Assembly: GCF_900099965.1 (NCBI RefSeq)
Contig: NZ_FNDJ01000039.1
Span: 1-64,000, forward strand
Length of the DNA: 64,000 nucleotides
Source of the DNA: Nonomuraea jiangxiensis
GTDB taxonomy: Bacteria > Actinomycetota > Actinomycetes > Streptosporangiales > Streptosporangiaceae
Direction of reading: 5' to 3'
Positions 17,369 to 25,626 of this stretch are shown here, piece after piece. The first letter of the stretch is position 1. Each line of letters starts with the position of its first letter. Both the position numbers and the translations under genes were made by a program. Under the pieces are notes generated by a model that saw only the letters and a list, made by a program, of their open reading frames with translations, searched no databases and was not told the DNA's origin.

Positions 17369-19495
17369 ATGACCGCTGTCACGCGCTTCCCGACCGGCGG
17401 CCAGTACGTTGACGCCCTGCAGAATCCCCGCCTCTGCTTCCGCGACCCCGAATTGCAGACGGCGCGCCCGCAGGCCGATTCCCTTGGTCGGCCCAAGGCA
17501 ATCTCCGGCAACTTCGCCAGCGTGTTCTCCGTGACCACCGCGGCGGGCCAGAGATATGCCATCAAGTGTTTTACCAGGAACATCCCTGATCAGGAGAAGA
17601 GATATCGCGCCGTCAGTGACCACCTCCGAAGGCTCCCGCACCGCTGGAAGATCGGCTTCGACTACCAGCCCGCGGGGATCATGGTGGCCGGCCAGACGTA
17701 CCCGATCCTCCGGATGGAATGGGTGGAGGCTGTCGGCCTGATCCGCTGGATCGAGGACCATCTCGGTGATCGCGACGCTCTGTTCACCCTTGCCGGCCAT
17801 TTCGCCGACCTGACCAACGACCTGGCCAGGGCCGGTATCGCCCACGGCGACCTTCAGCACGGCAACCTGCTCGTCGCCTCCGACGGCGCCTTAAAACTCG
17901 TCGACTACGACGGCATGTACGTCCCCGCGCTCGCGGGCATGGCCGCGACAGAGCATGGCCATCGGCATTACCAGTCCCCAGGCCGTGCCAACGCGGGATT
18001 CGGACCCGATCTGGACCGTTTCTCCAACTGGTTGATCTACTTCTCTCTGGTCGCCATCTCCGCAGACGCGACGCTCTGGCACACCTTGCACGAGCCTGGC
18101 GGCGAACACCTCCTGCTCACGGACGCCGACTTCGCCGACATCTCGACGTCCACCAGAATGGCGGCTCTGATGCGGCACCACGTCGAGGACATCAGCCAAT
18201 TGGCCACACAGGTCGCCGATCTCGCCACGCGACCGCTTTCAGCACTGCCGAACCTCGTCCCGCTGCAGGAGATCAACGTCCCCGCCCCCAGTACGCAGGC
18301 GCCTACCCAGACAGGCCTGCCGCAGTGGATGAGCAGTCACGTACAGAAGGCATCACCACCGCCACCGGCACTCGTGCCACTCGGTGACCACCACCAGTTG
18401 GTGCGATGGACCCGCATCACCATACTCGGACTATGGATCGCGACCGCTCTGACGCTCATGGTAGTCGCCGCGACCGACATGGTGGCAGGCGCGACGACGT
18501 TGCTCGGGCTCGCCCTCGCGCTCCTGGCCAGCCGGGCCTTCTACGCCTTCCTGCCGGAACACAAGGTCCGTAAGACGATCGCGGACCAGCACCATCAGGC
18601 ACACCGGCAGACCGCCTTGGCAGCCAAGACAACAGCGATCCTCGAGAAGGAGCGCGACCGGCGTCAAGGCGACGATGCACGGCACGCGCAAGCAGACGCA
18701 CAAAGCATGCAGGCCTTGCGGCAACGTCAGCGTCACGAGCTCGACGCGTTCGACCGGGCGACGACGACGCAGGTGAGCCCGCTCAACGCTCTGATCGTTT
18801 CGGTCTCGGCCAAGCAGAGAGAAGAGATCAACGAGGCGCTGGCGCTGCTACAGCAGCAGTACGTGACCACCTATCTCAAGCGTTTCGTCCTGCGATCCGG
18901 CCTCATCACCGGCATCGGCGAAGGCACTGTAGCCAGCCTCCGGGCTCACGGCATCACGACGCCCGCCGATTTCAGGGACGTCGTCTACACGGCCGGTGGT
19001 TATGGTCAACGATCTGAGGTGCACATCGTGCTCACCAGCGGCCGATCCGTCCACGTGCACGGCGTAGGCGAGACCCGCGCCGTCGCCTTGCGCGAGTGGC
19101 GCAGAGCACACCTTGACCGCGCCTTGCGACAACCCGAGCTACCCATCGCCCTGCCGCAGACCATGCTCCAGCAGATCGAAGCGCGGTACGCCACCGAGCG
19201 CCAGCGTGTTGAGGCTCAACGCGAGGCCCTTCAGCGGGACAGAACCTCCCATCGCACTGCCCTCACCCAGAAGCACACCCAGGAGATGAAGCAACTGACC
19301 GACACGCACAACAGGCGCGTCCAGAGCGCGACGGTCGCGGCGCAGGACATCATCCGGCGCATATCCGAGGAGCGGACACGCCACCAGGCGCTCATCCGGA
19401 AGGAACAGGACCTGCTAAGGGAACTACAGGCGTACCGGCATGTCTCTTACGGGCGCTTTATGCGCAGAGTCCTGTTCGGCAAGGTGCGTGCGTAA
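17369..19495 (+). CDS. Membrane-anchored protein kinase with helix-hairpin-helix and coiled coils
   Basis: The protein has 708 residues. A kinase fold occupies residues 40-300: glycine loop GNFASVFSV (48-56), lysine 66 in YAIKCF, catalytic HGDLQHGN (159-166) and DYDG (179-182) in place of DFG. A proline-rich linker leads to two hydrophobic stretches (about 350-395) that could form a membrane hairpin. Then come a coiled coil (about 400-500), helix-hairpin-helix motifs SGLITGIGEGTVASLRAHGI (510-529) and VHGVGETRAVALREW (563-577), and a C-terminal coiled coil (about 600-690). HhH-bearing kinases are typical of TerY-P triads. The HhH suggests DNA or nucleic-acid contact; this is inference. Confidence 0.85.
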   Translation: MTAVTRFPTGGQYVDALQNPRLCFRDPELQTARPQADSLGRPKAISGNFASVFSVTTAAGQRYAIKCFTRNIPDQEKRYRAVSDHLRRLPHRWKIGFDYQPAGIMVAGQTYPILRMEWVEAVGLIRWIEDHLGDRDALFTLAGHFADLTNDLARAGIAHGDLQHGNLLVASDGALKLVDYDGMYVPALAGMAATEHGHRHYQSPGRANAGFGPDLDRFSNWLIYFSLVAISADATLWHTLHEPGGEHLLLTDADFADISTSTRMAALMRHHVEDISQLATQVADLATRPLSALPNLVPLQEINVPAPSTQAPTQTGLPQWMSSHVQKASPPPPALVPLGDHHQLVRWTRITILGLWIATALTLMVVAATDMVAGATTLLGLALALLASRAFYAFLPEHKVRKTIADQHHQAHRQTALAAKTTAILEKERDRRQGDDARHAQADAQSMQALRQRQRHELDAFDRATTTQVSPLNALIVSVSAKQREEINEALALLQQQYVTTYLKRFVLRSGLITGIGEGTVASLRAHGITTPADFRDVVYTAGGYGQRSEVHIVLTSGRSVHVHGVGETRAVALREWRRAHLDRALRQPELPIALPQTMLQQIEARYATERQRVEAQREALQRDRTSHRTALTQKHTQEMKQLTDTHNRRVQSATVAAQDIIRRISEERTRHQALIRKEQDLLRELQAYRHVSYGRFMRRVLFGKVRA

Positions 19496-19508
19496 ACGCT
19501 TTATTAGC

Positions 19509-19595
19509 GTGGGTGCCAAGAACTCAGCCACCTATGCGACCTGCGCGTACTCGTGAATCAGCCCTGCGCCTGCCGATAATTGCATCCGTCCAGGT
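19509..19595 (-). repeat. Abutting end fragments of IS-C and IS-D
   Basis: 19509-19563, read on the minus strand, encodes GLIHEYAQVA-stop and the IS-C right terminus GTGGGTGCCAAGAACTC. 19564-19595 matches the IS-D terminal repeat seen at 29236-29267 (GCGCCTGCCGATAATT...). Both are cut. This shows that copies of both elements once lay here. Confidence 0.7.
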
Positions 19596-19599
19596 CATG

Positions 19600-19740
19600 A
19601 CGGCTCTTCGAAGTTAGGCGGGGCTGAGGTGCCCGCGGCTGCGTCGGGTGGTGGCGCAGCGGGTGCGTAGCCGTTGGTTTTCGGGGTTGCGGAAGCCTGT
19701 ACCGCTTCATAACGCATCGCAAGGTGCTTGATCTGCGGTT
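19600..19740 (-). pseudogene. Possible transposase C-terminal fragment
   Basis: The minus-strand frame reads FRNPENQRLRTRCATTRRSRGHLSPA followed by a stop. I recall this arginine-rich ending from actinobacterial transposases (perhaps ISL3-type), but the family is not certain and nothing else of the gene is visible. Confidence 0.3.
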
Positions 19741-19777
19741 TTGACCTTCAGCAGCGGTACGGGCAAGATCGCGGCTT

Positions 19778-20015
19778 GTGTCGGTTCGCCTGCTGTATCT
19801 GATCATGGTCCGGGTGTTCGGCTGGCTGGTGTTGCTGGGACGTGGTCAGGCGTCCAAGGACGTCGAGATCATGGTGCTCCGCCATGAGGTGGCCGTGTTG
19901 AAGCGTCAGCTCGCCCGCCCGAAGCCGGACTGGGCCGATCGGGCGCTCCTGGCGGCCTTGGCACGCTTCCTACCTGCGCTGCTGCGGGCGCATCGGCTGG
20001 TCACCCCGGGCACCC
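19778..20015 (+). pseudogene. 5' fragment of an integrase-core transposase cut by IS-A copy 2
   Basis: It starts VRLLYLIMVRVFGWLVLLGRGQASKDVEIMVLRHEVAVLKRQLARPKPDWADRALLAALARF and ends LVTPGT exactly where IS-A copy 2 begins. Intact relatives continue with LLRWH. The 3' part is not found after the inserted IS, so a deletion followed or accompanied insertion. Confidence 0.85.
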
Positions 20016-21225
20016 TGTCCCGCTCGAAAACACGGTCCTGTGCTGTGAGCTGGGGTTTTGCTGCGCGATCAGGGCCGTGGCTGCGACCATCGCAAGGTGT
20101 TGTTATCGCTTATCTACCGGTTGGTGAGATGCCTCTTCAACCTGCTGACGGTGCTGGTCCGCGCTGATCTGTCCAAGGACGTTGAGCTGCTGGTGCTCCG
20201 TCACGAGAACCAGGTGCTACGCCGTCAACTCGGTAGCCAGCCGCGATGGGATCACACCGACCGGCTCTGGCTGGCAGCGTTGTCGCAACTGATCCACCGC
20301 CGCCGGTGGGCGGAAATCCTCCCGGTCCCCCCAGCGACAATCTTGCGCTGGCATCGTCACCTGGTGGCGCGTAAGTGGACCTTCACGGACAGGCGGCGCC
20401 CAGGACGACCTCGCACCCGCCGGCCGGTCAAGGCGCTGATTGTGCGGATGGCGCGGGAGAGTCCGACCTGGGGGCATAGAAGAATCCAAGGCGAGTTCGC
20501 CCGCCTGGGCTACAACATCGCGGCCTCCACGGTGTGGGAAATCCTGCACGCCGCCGGTATCGGCCCGGCGCCCCGCCTGGCCGGGCCGACCTGGCGTCAG
20601 TTCCTGGCCGCCCAGGCTCACGCGATCGTCGCGTGTGACTTCCTGGTGGTCGAGACGATCATGCTCAAGCGGTTGTATGTGCTGGTCTTCATCGAGCACG
20701 GTACCCGACGCCTGCACCTGGGCGGTGTGACCGCGCACCCGAACGGGGCATGGACGGTGCAGCAGGCTCGCAACCTGGTGATGGATCTGGGTGACCGCAT
20801 CGCCGGGCTGCGGTTCGTGATCCACGATCGGGACCCGCTCTTCACCTCCGCCTTCAGAGAGGTCTTCACAGGTGAAGGGCTGCAGATCATCACCACGCTG
20901 CCACGGACGCCAAGGATGAACGCCATCTGCGAGCGGGTCATCGGCACCCTGCGCCGCGAACTCCTCGACCGCATCCTGACCCTCAATGAACGCCACCTGG
21001 TACTCATGCTCCAGAAGTATCTGATCCACTACAACGGGCACCGGCCGCACCAGTCCCGGCACCAACGACCCCCGAACACCTCAACGCAGCCCGCCCGCGA
21101 CGTAACCGACCTCAACGACCTACGATCCATCCGCCGAAAACCCGTCGCCACAGGCACGATCAACGAATACCACCACGCCGCTTAACCGCAGCTCAGACCA
21201 CGTAACTCCATATTCGAGCGGTACA
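20016..21225 (+). mobile_element. IS-A copy 2, integrase-core family, apparently intact
   Basis: The 1210-bp element has imperfect inverted repeats of about 30 bp, starting TGTCCCGCTCGAAAA on the left and TGTACCGCTCGAATA (reverse complement) on the right, with GTG and TGAGCTG conserved further in. It carries a single open transposase gene. The flanks share only CCC, so a target duplication is uncertain. It lies within an older IS fragment. Confidence 0.8.
20097..21185 (+). CDS. Integrase-core (rve) transposase of IS-A
   Basis: The protein has 362 residues from the GTG at 20097, which aligns with the start inferred for copy 1; a TTG at 20058 is also in frame. An N-terminal helix (LLSLIYRLVRCLFNLLTVLV) and HTH region (VELLVLRHENQVLRRQL ... 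ATILRWHRHLVARKW) precede the catalytic domain. The latter has VACDFLVVET, HDRDPLFTSAFREVF and NAICERVIGTLRREL, giving the D, D and E of the DDE triad. The tail is HRPHQSR ... NEYHHAA. Members are usually grouped with IS3/IS481-like elements; the exact family is not assigned. Its high identity to the dead copy at 7033 suggests it is the recent parent type. Confidence 0.85.
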   Translation: MLLSLIYRLVRCLFNLLTVLVRADLSKDVELLVLRHENQVLRRQLGSQPRWDHTDRLWLAALSQLIHRRRWAEILPVPPATILRWHRHLVARKWTFTDRRRPGRPRTRRPVKALIVRMARESPTWGHRRIQGEFARLGYNIAASTVWEILHAAGIGPAPRLAGPTWRQFLAAQAHAIVACDFLVVETIMLKRLYVLVFIEHGTRRLHLGGVTAHPNGAWTVQQARNLVMDLGDRIAGLRFVIHDRDPLFTSAFREVFTGEGLQIITTLPRTPRMNAICERVIGTLRRELLDRILTLNERHLVLMLQKYLIHYNGHRPHQSRHQRPPNTSTQPARDVTDLNDLRSIRRKPVATGTINEYHHAA

Positions 21226-21822
21226 CCCGCTGCGACGCCGAGAGGGCTGTCCAGGGCGTCATGCCCGTCCCGGAAACGACGGTCGTGTACGGGACGGGGC
21301 GCTGCATGCCTCGCCGTGATCGTATTTCCGCAGGAACGATCGTCCCGAAACCCGTCCCTCCGCGCTGTAGGGCGCGGAAATATTGACAGTGTGTCGATTT
21401 CTGGAGTCGGCTGCGCAGATGTCAAAAGTCCTCTGCACAGCGCTGTCGGGTCTGAGAATGCGAGCGTTGCTTGGCTCTCGATTACGACGTCTCCCAACGT
21501 CGAGCAGCAAGGCCATGAGCAAGCGCGCCAATGATGTTGGGGTAGAGATCGCCGCGATCTGCATGACGGACTCAAATCACCTGACCCCTGGTGGGCGAAC
21601 CCGCGATTTCTTGACGACCTGAAGCAGCGTCGCGTGCAGTGGATTCATGGTGGCCCGGGTCGTTCACGTGTTGGCACATGACGCTCACGGGTAGACGTCC
21701 AGGATGAATCGTCGCAGCCCAAGCGATGCGTTGGGCTATGTCTGTCGGGTACTTCGCTCGGATCCACGCGATGGGAGGAGTGGGAGGAGCACCCCACGAA
21801 GGAGATCTACGAAGGGAAGAGC
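21226..21822. other. About 600 bp without a supported gene
   Basis: Frames on both strands are short and weakly biased. A minus-strand frame of about 100 codons (21259-21564) contains no recognised domain. The right end holds the ribosome binding region of the hydrolase gene (AAGGAG and AAGGGAAG). Confidence 0.4.
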
Positions 21823-22632
21823 GTGGTGGAGATGGGCACCTTCCCGGCGGCGCTCATCGTTCGGTTGATCGGCGGGCCGACCGCGCTGATCGAGCTTGGC
21901 GGACTGCGACTGCTCACCGATCCGACCTTCGATCCGCCCGGCGACCACCCGATCGGCCGGCGCAATCTGGTCAAGACGACCGGGCCGGCCATACCCGCTG
22001 AGGAGGTCGGCCGGGTGGACGCTGTGCTGCTGTCGCACGACCAGCATCCGGACAACCTGGACGACGCCGGCCGCCGGTTCCTCGACCAGGTGCCGCTGGT
22101 GCTCAGTACGGCCGCCGCCGAGGCACGGCTCGGCGGCACCACCCGGGACCTGCCACCTTGGACCGGCCTTACCCTGCCCCGGCCGGACGGCGGGGAACTC
22201 CGCATCACCGGCGTGCCCGCCCAGCACGGCCCGGCCGGCAGCGAGTACCTGACTGGCGAGGTCCGGGGGTTCGTGCTCTCCGGCGAGGGGCTGCCGAGGG
22301 TCTACGTCAGCGGCGACAACGCCTCGCTGGCCGTGGTGAGTGACGTCGCCGACCACGCTGGCCCGATCGACGTCGCGATACTGTTCGCGGGCCACGCCCG
22401 CAGCCCGCTGATGGACGCCTATCTCACCCTCGGCGGCGAGCAGGCCGTCCGGGCCGCCGAGATTCTCGCCGCGCCCACGGTGATCCCGATCCATGTGGAA
22501 GGCTGGCGGCACCTCACCGAGGGCATGGACGCCGTCGTGGACGCCTTCGCCCGTCGCGGGCTGACCGACCGCCTGCTGATCCTGCATCCCGGCGACACCG
22601 CCACGGTGGAGTCCCGGACCCCGTTGATCTGA
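21823..22632 (+). CDS. Metallo-beta-lactamase-fold hydrolase (UlaG-like)
   Basis: The protein has 269 residues from GTG 21823; ATG 21829 is an alternative, both behind a purine-rich AAGGGAAG. The N-terminal strand pair GGPTALIELGGLRLLTDPTFD and the metal motif SHDQHPDNLD (71-80, an HxHxDN variant) are typical of UlaG-like MBL hydrolases. PAQHG near residue 130, SGDNAS and IPIHVEGW further on supply the other ligands. It is soluble. Substrate is unknown. The next gene is convergent. Confidence 0.85.
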   Translation: MVEMGTFPAALIVRLIGGPTALIELGGLRLLTDPTFDPPGDHPIGRRNLVKTTGPAIPAEEVGRVDAVLLSHDQHPDNLDDAGRRFLDQVPLVLSTAAAEARLGGTTRDLPPWTGLTLPRPDGGELRITGVPAQHGPAGSEYLTGEVRGFVLSGEGLPRVYVSGDNASLAVVSDVADHAGPIDVAILFAGHARSPLMDAYLTLGGEQAVRAAEILAAPTVIPIHVEGWRHLTEGMDAVVDAFARRGLTDRLLILHPGDTATVESRTPLI

Positions 22633-22706
22633 AGCAGCACCGTAGCGGCATCCTGGTGCGTCGCTCGTGCCGGCCGCAGCGGTTCGCAAGAGTGCGCGGA
22701 GCCAGG

Positions 22707-23603
22707 TCAGGTGCTGGATCCGGGCAGACCGCCGATGGGGGCGGGGGCCCGTTCGACCCAGGTGGCGGTTTCCGGATGGGTAAGGATCCAGTCGGCGATC
22801 TGATCCTTGCGGGCCCACCACACGCCGTCGTACTCGCGAAGCCGGGTGAGCACGCGGTCGAGCACCCGGACCCGGGAGGCGTGCCCGGACAGCCGGTCGT
22901 GCAGCGCGATGACCATCATCCGGCGCCGGCGCGCACCCTCCTCGTAGAGCTGCTCGCATTCGTCGATGAGTTGCCGTTCGTAGGCGGCCGGGTCGAAGGC
23001 GGCGAAGTCGTAGCTGACGATGTCGTTGAGGTGCGCCGTGTACGGGACGGTGGCGAATGGCTCGCCGTTGATGGTCTGCAGGAAGGGCTCGTCGGCCGAC
23101 AGGTCGTCGATGTGGTAGCGGAACCCGAGTTCCTGCAGGATCTCCAGGGTGTTGACGCCGGGGCGGATCCAGTGGTTGGTGTAGCCGGTGGGCCGGGTGC
23201 CGGTGACCTCCTCAATGGCCTGGACGTTGCCCTCGATCCACGCTTTCTCCTCGGGGCGGGACAGGTGGTATTGGCGCTGCCATCTGAGCCCGTGCGCGCC
23301 GGCCTCGTGGCCGCGGTGCACGATTTCAGCGGCCAGGGCAGGGTGGCGGCGGACCGCCTGGCCGACCATGTAGGTGCTCACCTTGATGCCATGCTTGTCG
23401 AACAGGTCCAGCAGGCGCGGTATGCCCTCGCGAGCGCCGTACTCGTAGAAGCTGTTCTGCCCGAGATCGGGGAAGCCGGGCAGAATCGGCTCGCTGATCG
23501 GCCCGGGCGCGCCGCTGATCGGCTGCCCGCCCGCCTCGAACTGCACGGTGATCGAGAAGGCCAGCCGCGCCCCCTCGGGCCAGAAGGCGTCCGCTGTGGT
23601 CAT
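22707..23603 (-). CDS. Polysaccharide deacetylase family protein
   Basis: The protein has 298 residues. The start at 23603 has GGGGGA upstream; a longer frame extends upstream but lacks a ribosome binding site and coding bias. LAFSITVQFEAGGQP is the first strand, with the catalytic D of NodB replaced by E/Q in this subgroup. GIPRLLDLFDKHGIKVSTYMVGQAVRRHPALAAEIVHRGHEAGAHG carries the GHEAGAHG metal motif and GYTNHWIRPG the next one. ALHDRLSGHASR is near the C-terminus. There is no signal peptide, so it is closer to cytosolic PuuE/allantoinase-like members than to chitin deacetylases. It is divergent from a truncated TetR gene that probably controlled it. Confidence 0.85.
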   Translation of the reverse strand: MTTADAFWPEGARLAFSITVQFEAGGQPISGAPGPISEPILPGFPDLGQNSFYEYGAREGIPRLLDLFDKHGIKVSTYMVGQAVRRHPALAAEIVHRGHEAGAHGLRWQRQYHLSRPEEKAWIEGNVQAIEEVTGTRPTGYTNHWIRPGVNTLEILQELGFRYHIDDLSADEPFLQTINGEPFATVPYTAHLNDIVSYDFAAFDPAAYERQLIDECEQLYEEGARRRRMMVIALHDRLSGHASRVRVLDRVLTRLREYDGVWWARKDQIADWILTHPETATWVERAPAPIGGLPGSST

Positions 23604-23789
23604 GGCTACGTCCCCCTGTGCACCGTGCTCGGGTCCGGTTCGGCCGCCCGGTCCAGACTCTTGTGGAGCGTGCTGCTCCATGCACGGATCATCCCCCGCC
23701 GGTTCGGCTCTATTCTGCCCCTGACCAGCCCAAACCTCCGCCGCGATCGAGGAATGGAGTACCCGTGCCAGCCTTCGTAGGCTGTGGGC

Positions 23790-24080
23790 ATGCCCATCAA
23801 GCCAGGAACGATGACCGCCAAGGGGCAGGAGACCAGGCAACGCATCGTGGCCGCCGCTGCGCAGCTGATGTTCGAGCGTGGCGTGGCCAACACCACCATC
23901 GAGGATGTCCGCGCGGCGGCCCAGGTGAGCAATTCGCAGGTCTACCACTACTTCGCCGACAAGACCGCACTGGTGCGTGCGGTGATCGAGTACCAGACGG
24001 ACGCCGTCATCGAGCCCCAAGAGCAGCTCTTTGCCCGGCTGGACACCATGGCGGGCCTGCGTGAGTGGCGTAACTTCGCA
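23790..24080 (+). pseudogene. TetR family regulator, C-terminally truncated
   Basis: It begins MPIKPGTMTAKGQETRQRIVAAAAQLMFERGVANTTIEDVRAAAQVSNSQVYHYFADKTALVRAVIEYQTDAVIE, a complete TetR DNA-binding domain. After GLREWRN the sequence becomes transposase-derived, so most of the ligand domain is lost. The open frame continues to 24218 only through foreign sequence. A truncated protein with an intact HTH could be made but would probably not fold or dimerise. It is divergent from the deacetylase gene. Confidence 0.8.
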
Positions 24081-24087
24081 GTCGCCC

Positions 24088-24190
24088 GCCAACGCGACCG
24101 AACTGGCCGCGATGGCTCTGGAGACCGGGCTGGAGATCATCGTGTGCCACTTCCCGCCCGGCACCCAATGCCGTTGCTTGACTCACGCAA
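24088..24190 (+). pseudogene. ISAzo13-type transposase fragment
   Basis: The frame NATELAAMALETGLEIIVCHFPPGT matches the ISAzo13-family segment ending VCHFPPGTSKWNKIEHRLF; the text diverges immediately after PGT. About 25 codons survive. Confidence 0.65.
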
Positions 24191-24237
24191 GCGTTCCCAG
24201 GGAGTGACGTTCTGGTAAGGGCTGCCGATGTTCAGTC

Positions 24238-24388
24238 ATGCATCCATGGACCGGGTTGTCCGATGACGTGCGGCTCGGGGCGCTCACCGAGCGGGTGACG
24301 CCCGAACTGGTAGATGACGTGCTGGCCGAACATGGCCGTGAGGGCAGTAGGCCGGGAGCATTATCGCCGCGGTTCATGGTCTGCGCGA
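24238..24388 (+). pseudogene. IS4-type transposase N-terminal fragment
   Basis: The frame LSDDVRLGALTERVTPELVDDVLAEHGREG ... LSPRFMVCARF matches the N-terminal domain of IS4-family transposases (L.D...LG.LT..FPPELVDEV...GR...R...LPARVMVYF). It is joined to IS-D sequence at about 24389. Confidence 0.6.
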
Positions 24389-24865
24389 GGTTCTGCGCCG
24401 GCTGCGGCTCCTCATCCGCCCCGACACGGTCCTGCGCTGGCACCGCGACCTGATGCGGCGTCGTCACGCCCGTACCTGCCGGCCGAAGCGGCCTGGCCGC
24501 CCGCCTACCGTCCAGTCCATCCGCGCTCTCATCCTGCGCCTGGTGCGGGAGAACCCGAGCTGGGGCTACCAGCGGGGGTCCACGGTGAGCTCGCTCGGCA
24601 TCGAGATCGCACCGTCCACGGTCTGGGAGATCCTCAAGCAGGCGGAGCTCGACCCGGCGCCCGAGCGGGCGTCCACCACGTGGGCCGACTTCCCGCGTTC
24701 CCAAGCCGACGCCATGCTTGCCTGCGATTTTATCGAGATCGTCACTCTCAGCGGGCAACGCCAGTACATCCTGGCAGTGATCGAGCACGCCACCAGGCGT
24801 GTCCGTGTGCTCGGCACCACCGCGCACCCGAGCGCGACCTGGGTCATCCAGGCCATAAAGCCAAC
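24389..24865 (+). pseudogene. IS-D transposase fragment (copy 3)
   Basis: The frame reads EVLRRLRLLIRPDTVLRWHRDLMRRRHARTCRPKRPGRPPTVQSIRALILRLVRENPSWGYQR, SLGIEIAPSTVWEILKQAELDPAPERASTTWADFPRSQADAMLACDFIEI and VIEHATRRVRVLGTTAHPSATWVIQAI. It equals the middle of the IS-D transposase at 29351-30452 and is cut at both ends. The second and third catalytic acids are missing. Confidence 0.85.
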
Positions 24866-25004
24866 TCCCACGCCGCGCACAGCCCGGCCATCCGTCGCCG
24901 ACGACGGCGACATCCACGGTGACGTCCTGCGCCAGCGGCGCGAACGATGGTGTAGCCGTCGACTCGACCCAGTACGACTCGGGCACCCCGGAAAGCGAAA
25001 CCAT
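24857..25004 (-). pseudogene. N-terminal fragment of an FAD-dependent oxidoreductase
   Basis: The minus-strand start MVSLSGVPESYWVESTATPSFAPLAQDVTVDVAVVGDG is followed, one frame away, by MAGLCAAWELA. Joined, this is the Rossmann strand and GxGxxG turn of DAO/glycine-oxidase-type flavoproteins (VDVAVVGGGIAGLCAAWELA). It is cut by IS-D copy 3 at about 24857 and has a one-base frameshift in the glycine loop. Confidence 0.75.
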
Positions 25005-25128
25005 GACTCACGCACGGCCCCAGCAATCGACGATTAGACGCATCACAGGAGTGGACGGGCTACGTCACAGCACGCATCGTCAGCAGCAGCGATGCGGTCC
25101 CGCCGTCGTGGCCACGGAAGGCAATCAT

Positions 25129-25284
25129 TCAGAAGTAGTGACGGCGGCCTCCGACCGGCCGCCCCATGCGCCCCATCAGCATGAGTACCAGACCGATGAC
25201 CAGGACGATAATCCCGATAGTCCACAAGATGCTGATGCCGGTCAGGAATCCGGCAATCAGGAGGACGATTCCCACAATAATCAT
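25129..25284 (-). CDS. DUF6131 small membrane protein
   Basis: This 51-residue protein begins with ATG at 25284. It has two hydrophobic helices, IIVGIVLLIAGFLTGISILW and TIGIIVLVIGLVLMLMG, and a basic tail ending GRPVGGRRHYF. Length, the double helix and the (R/G)GRRHYF/Y ending match DUF6131, a family of tiny actinobacterial membrane proteins of unknown role. The ribosome binding site is weak. Confidence 0.8.
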   Translation of the reverse strand: MIIVGIVLLIAGFLTGISILWTIGIIVLVIGLVLMLMGRMGRPVGGRRHYF

Positions 25285-25626
25285 GCTTGCCTGCTATCCA
25301 GGGAGAGGAAGGTGAAACTCTTGTTCGCGGGCCAGAATCAACGAGCGGCGGCGGCCCGCACCTCAGCGCGCGCTCGGCAGCGGCAGAAAGGCATTGCCAG
25401 CGGGTACGACGTCTCTTCATCCGAGCTAACCCGAACTGACGAGGACAACGAGAACACTTTCCGCGCCCTACGTGGCTTCTTGCTCGGTGGTGACTGTCAA
25501 TGGCCAGGTGCGTGTCGCAGCTGGTGGCCGGATAGAGGTCGGCGGTTCGTGGAGCCGAGAGGTCCTTCGCGATCAGGCTGTTGTAGCGAGCTCAGCCACC
25601 ACGTGATCACGCCGCTGCCGGCAGGG
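25285..25626. other. Intergenic, no gene seen
   Basis: About 340 bp between the DUF6131 gene and the 3' end of the ligase gene. Long plus-strand frames here are antisense to the ligase gene and continue as artefacts. No signal was recognised. Confidence 0.4.

Noticed and set aside
19495..19520. Small hairpin ACGC-TTTATTA-GCGT as terminator of the triad operon
   Set aside because: Only a four- to five-base stem, and it overlaps the IS-C end; not convincing.
22656..23780. 374-codon plus-strand frame
   Set aside because: Antisense of the polysaccharide deacetylase gene.
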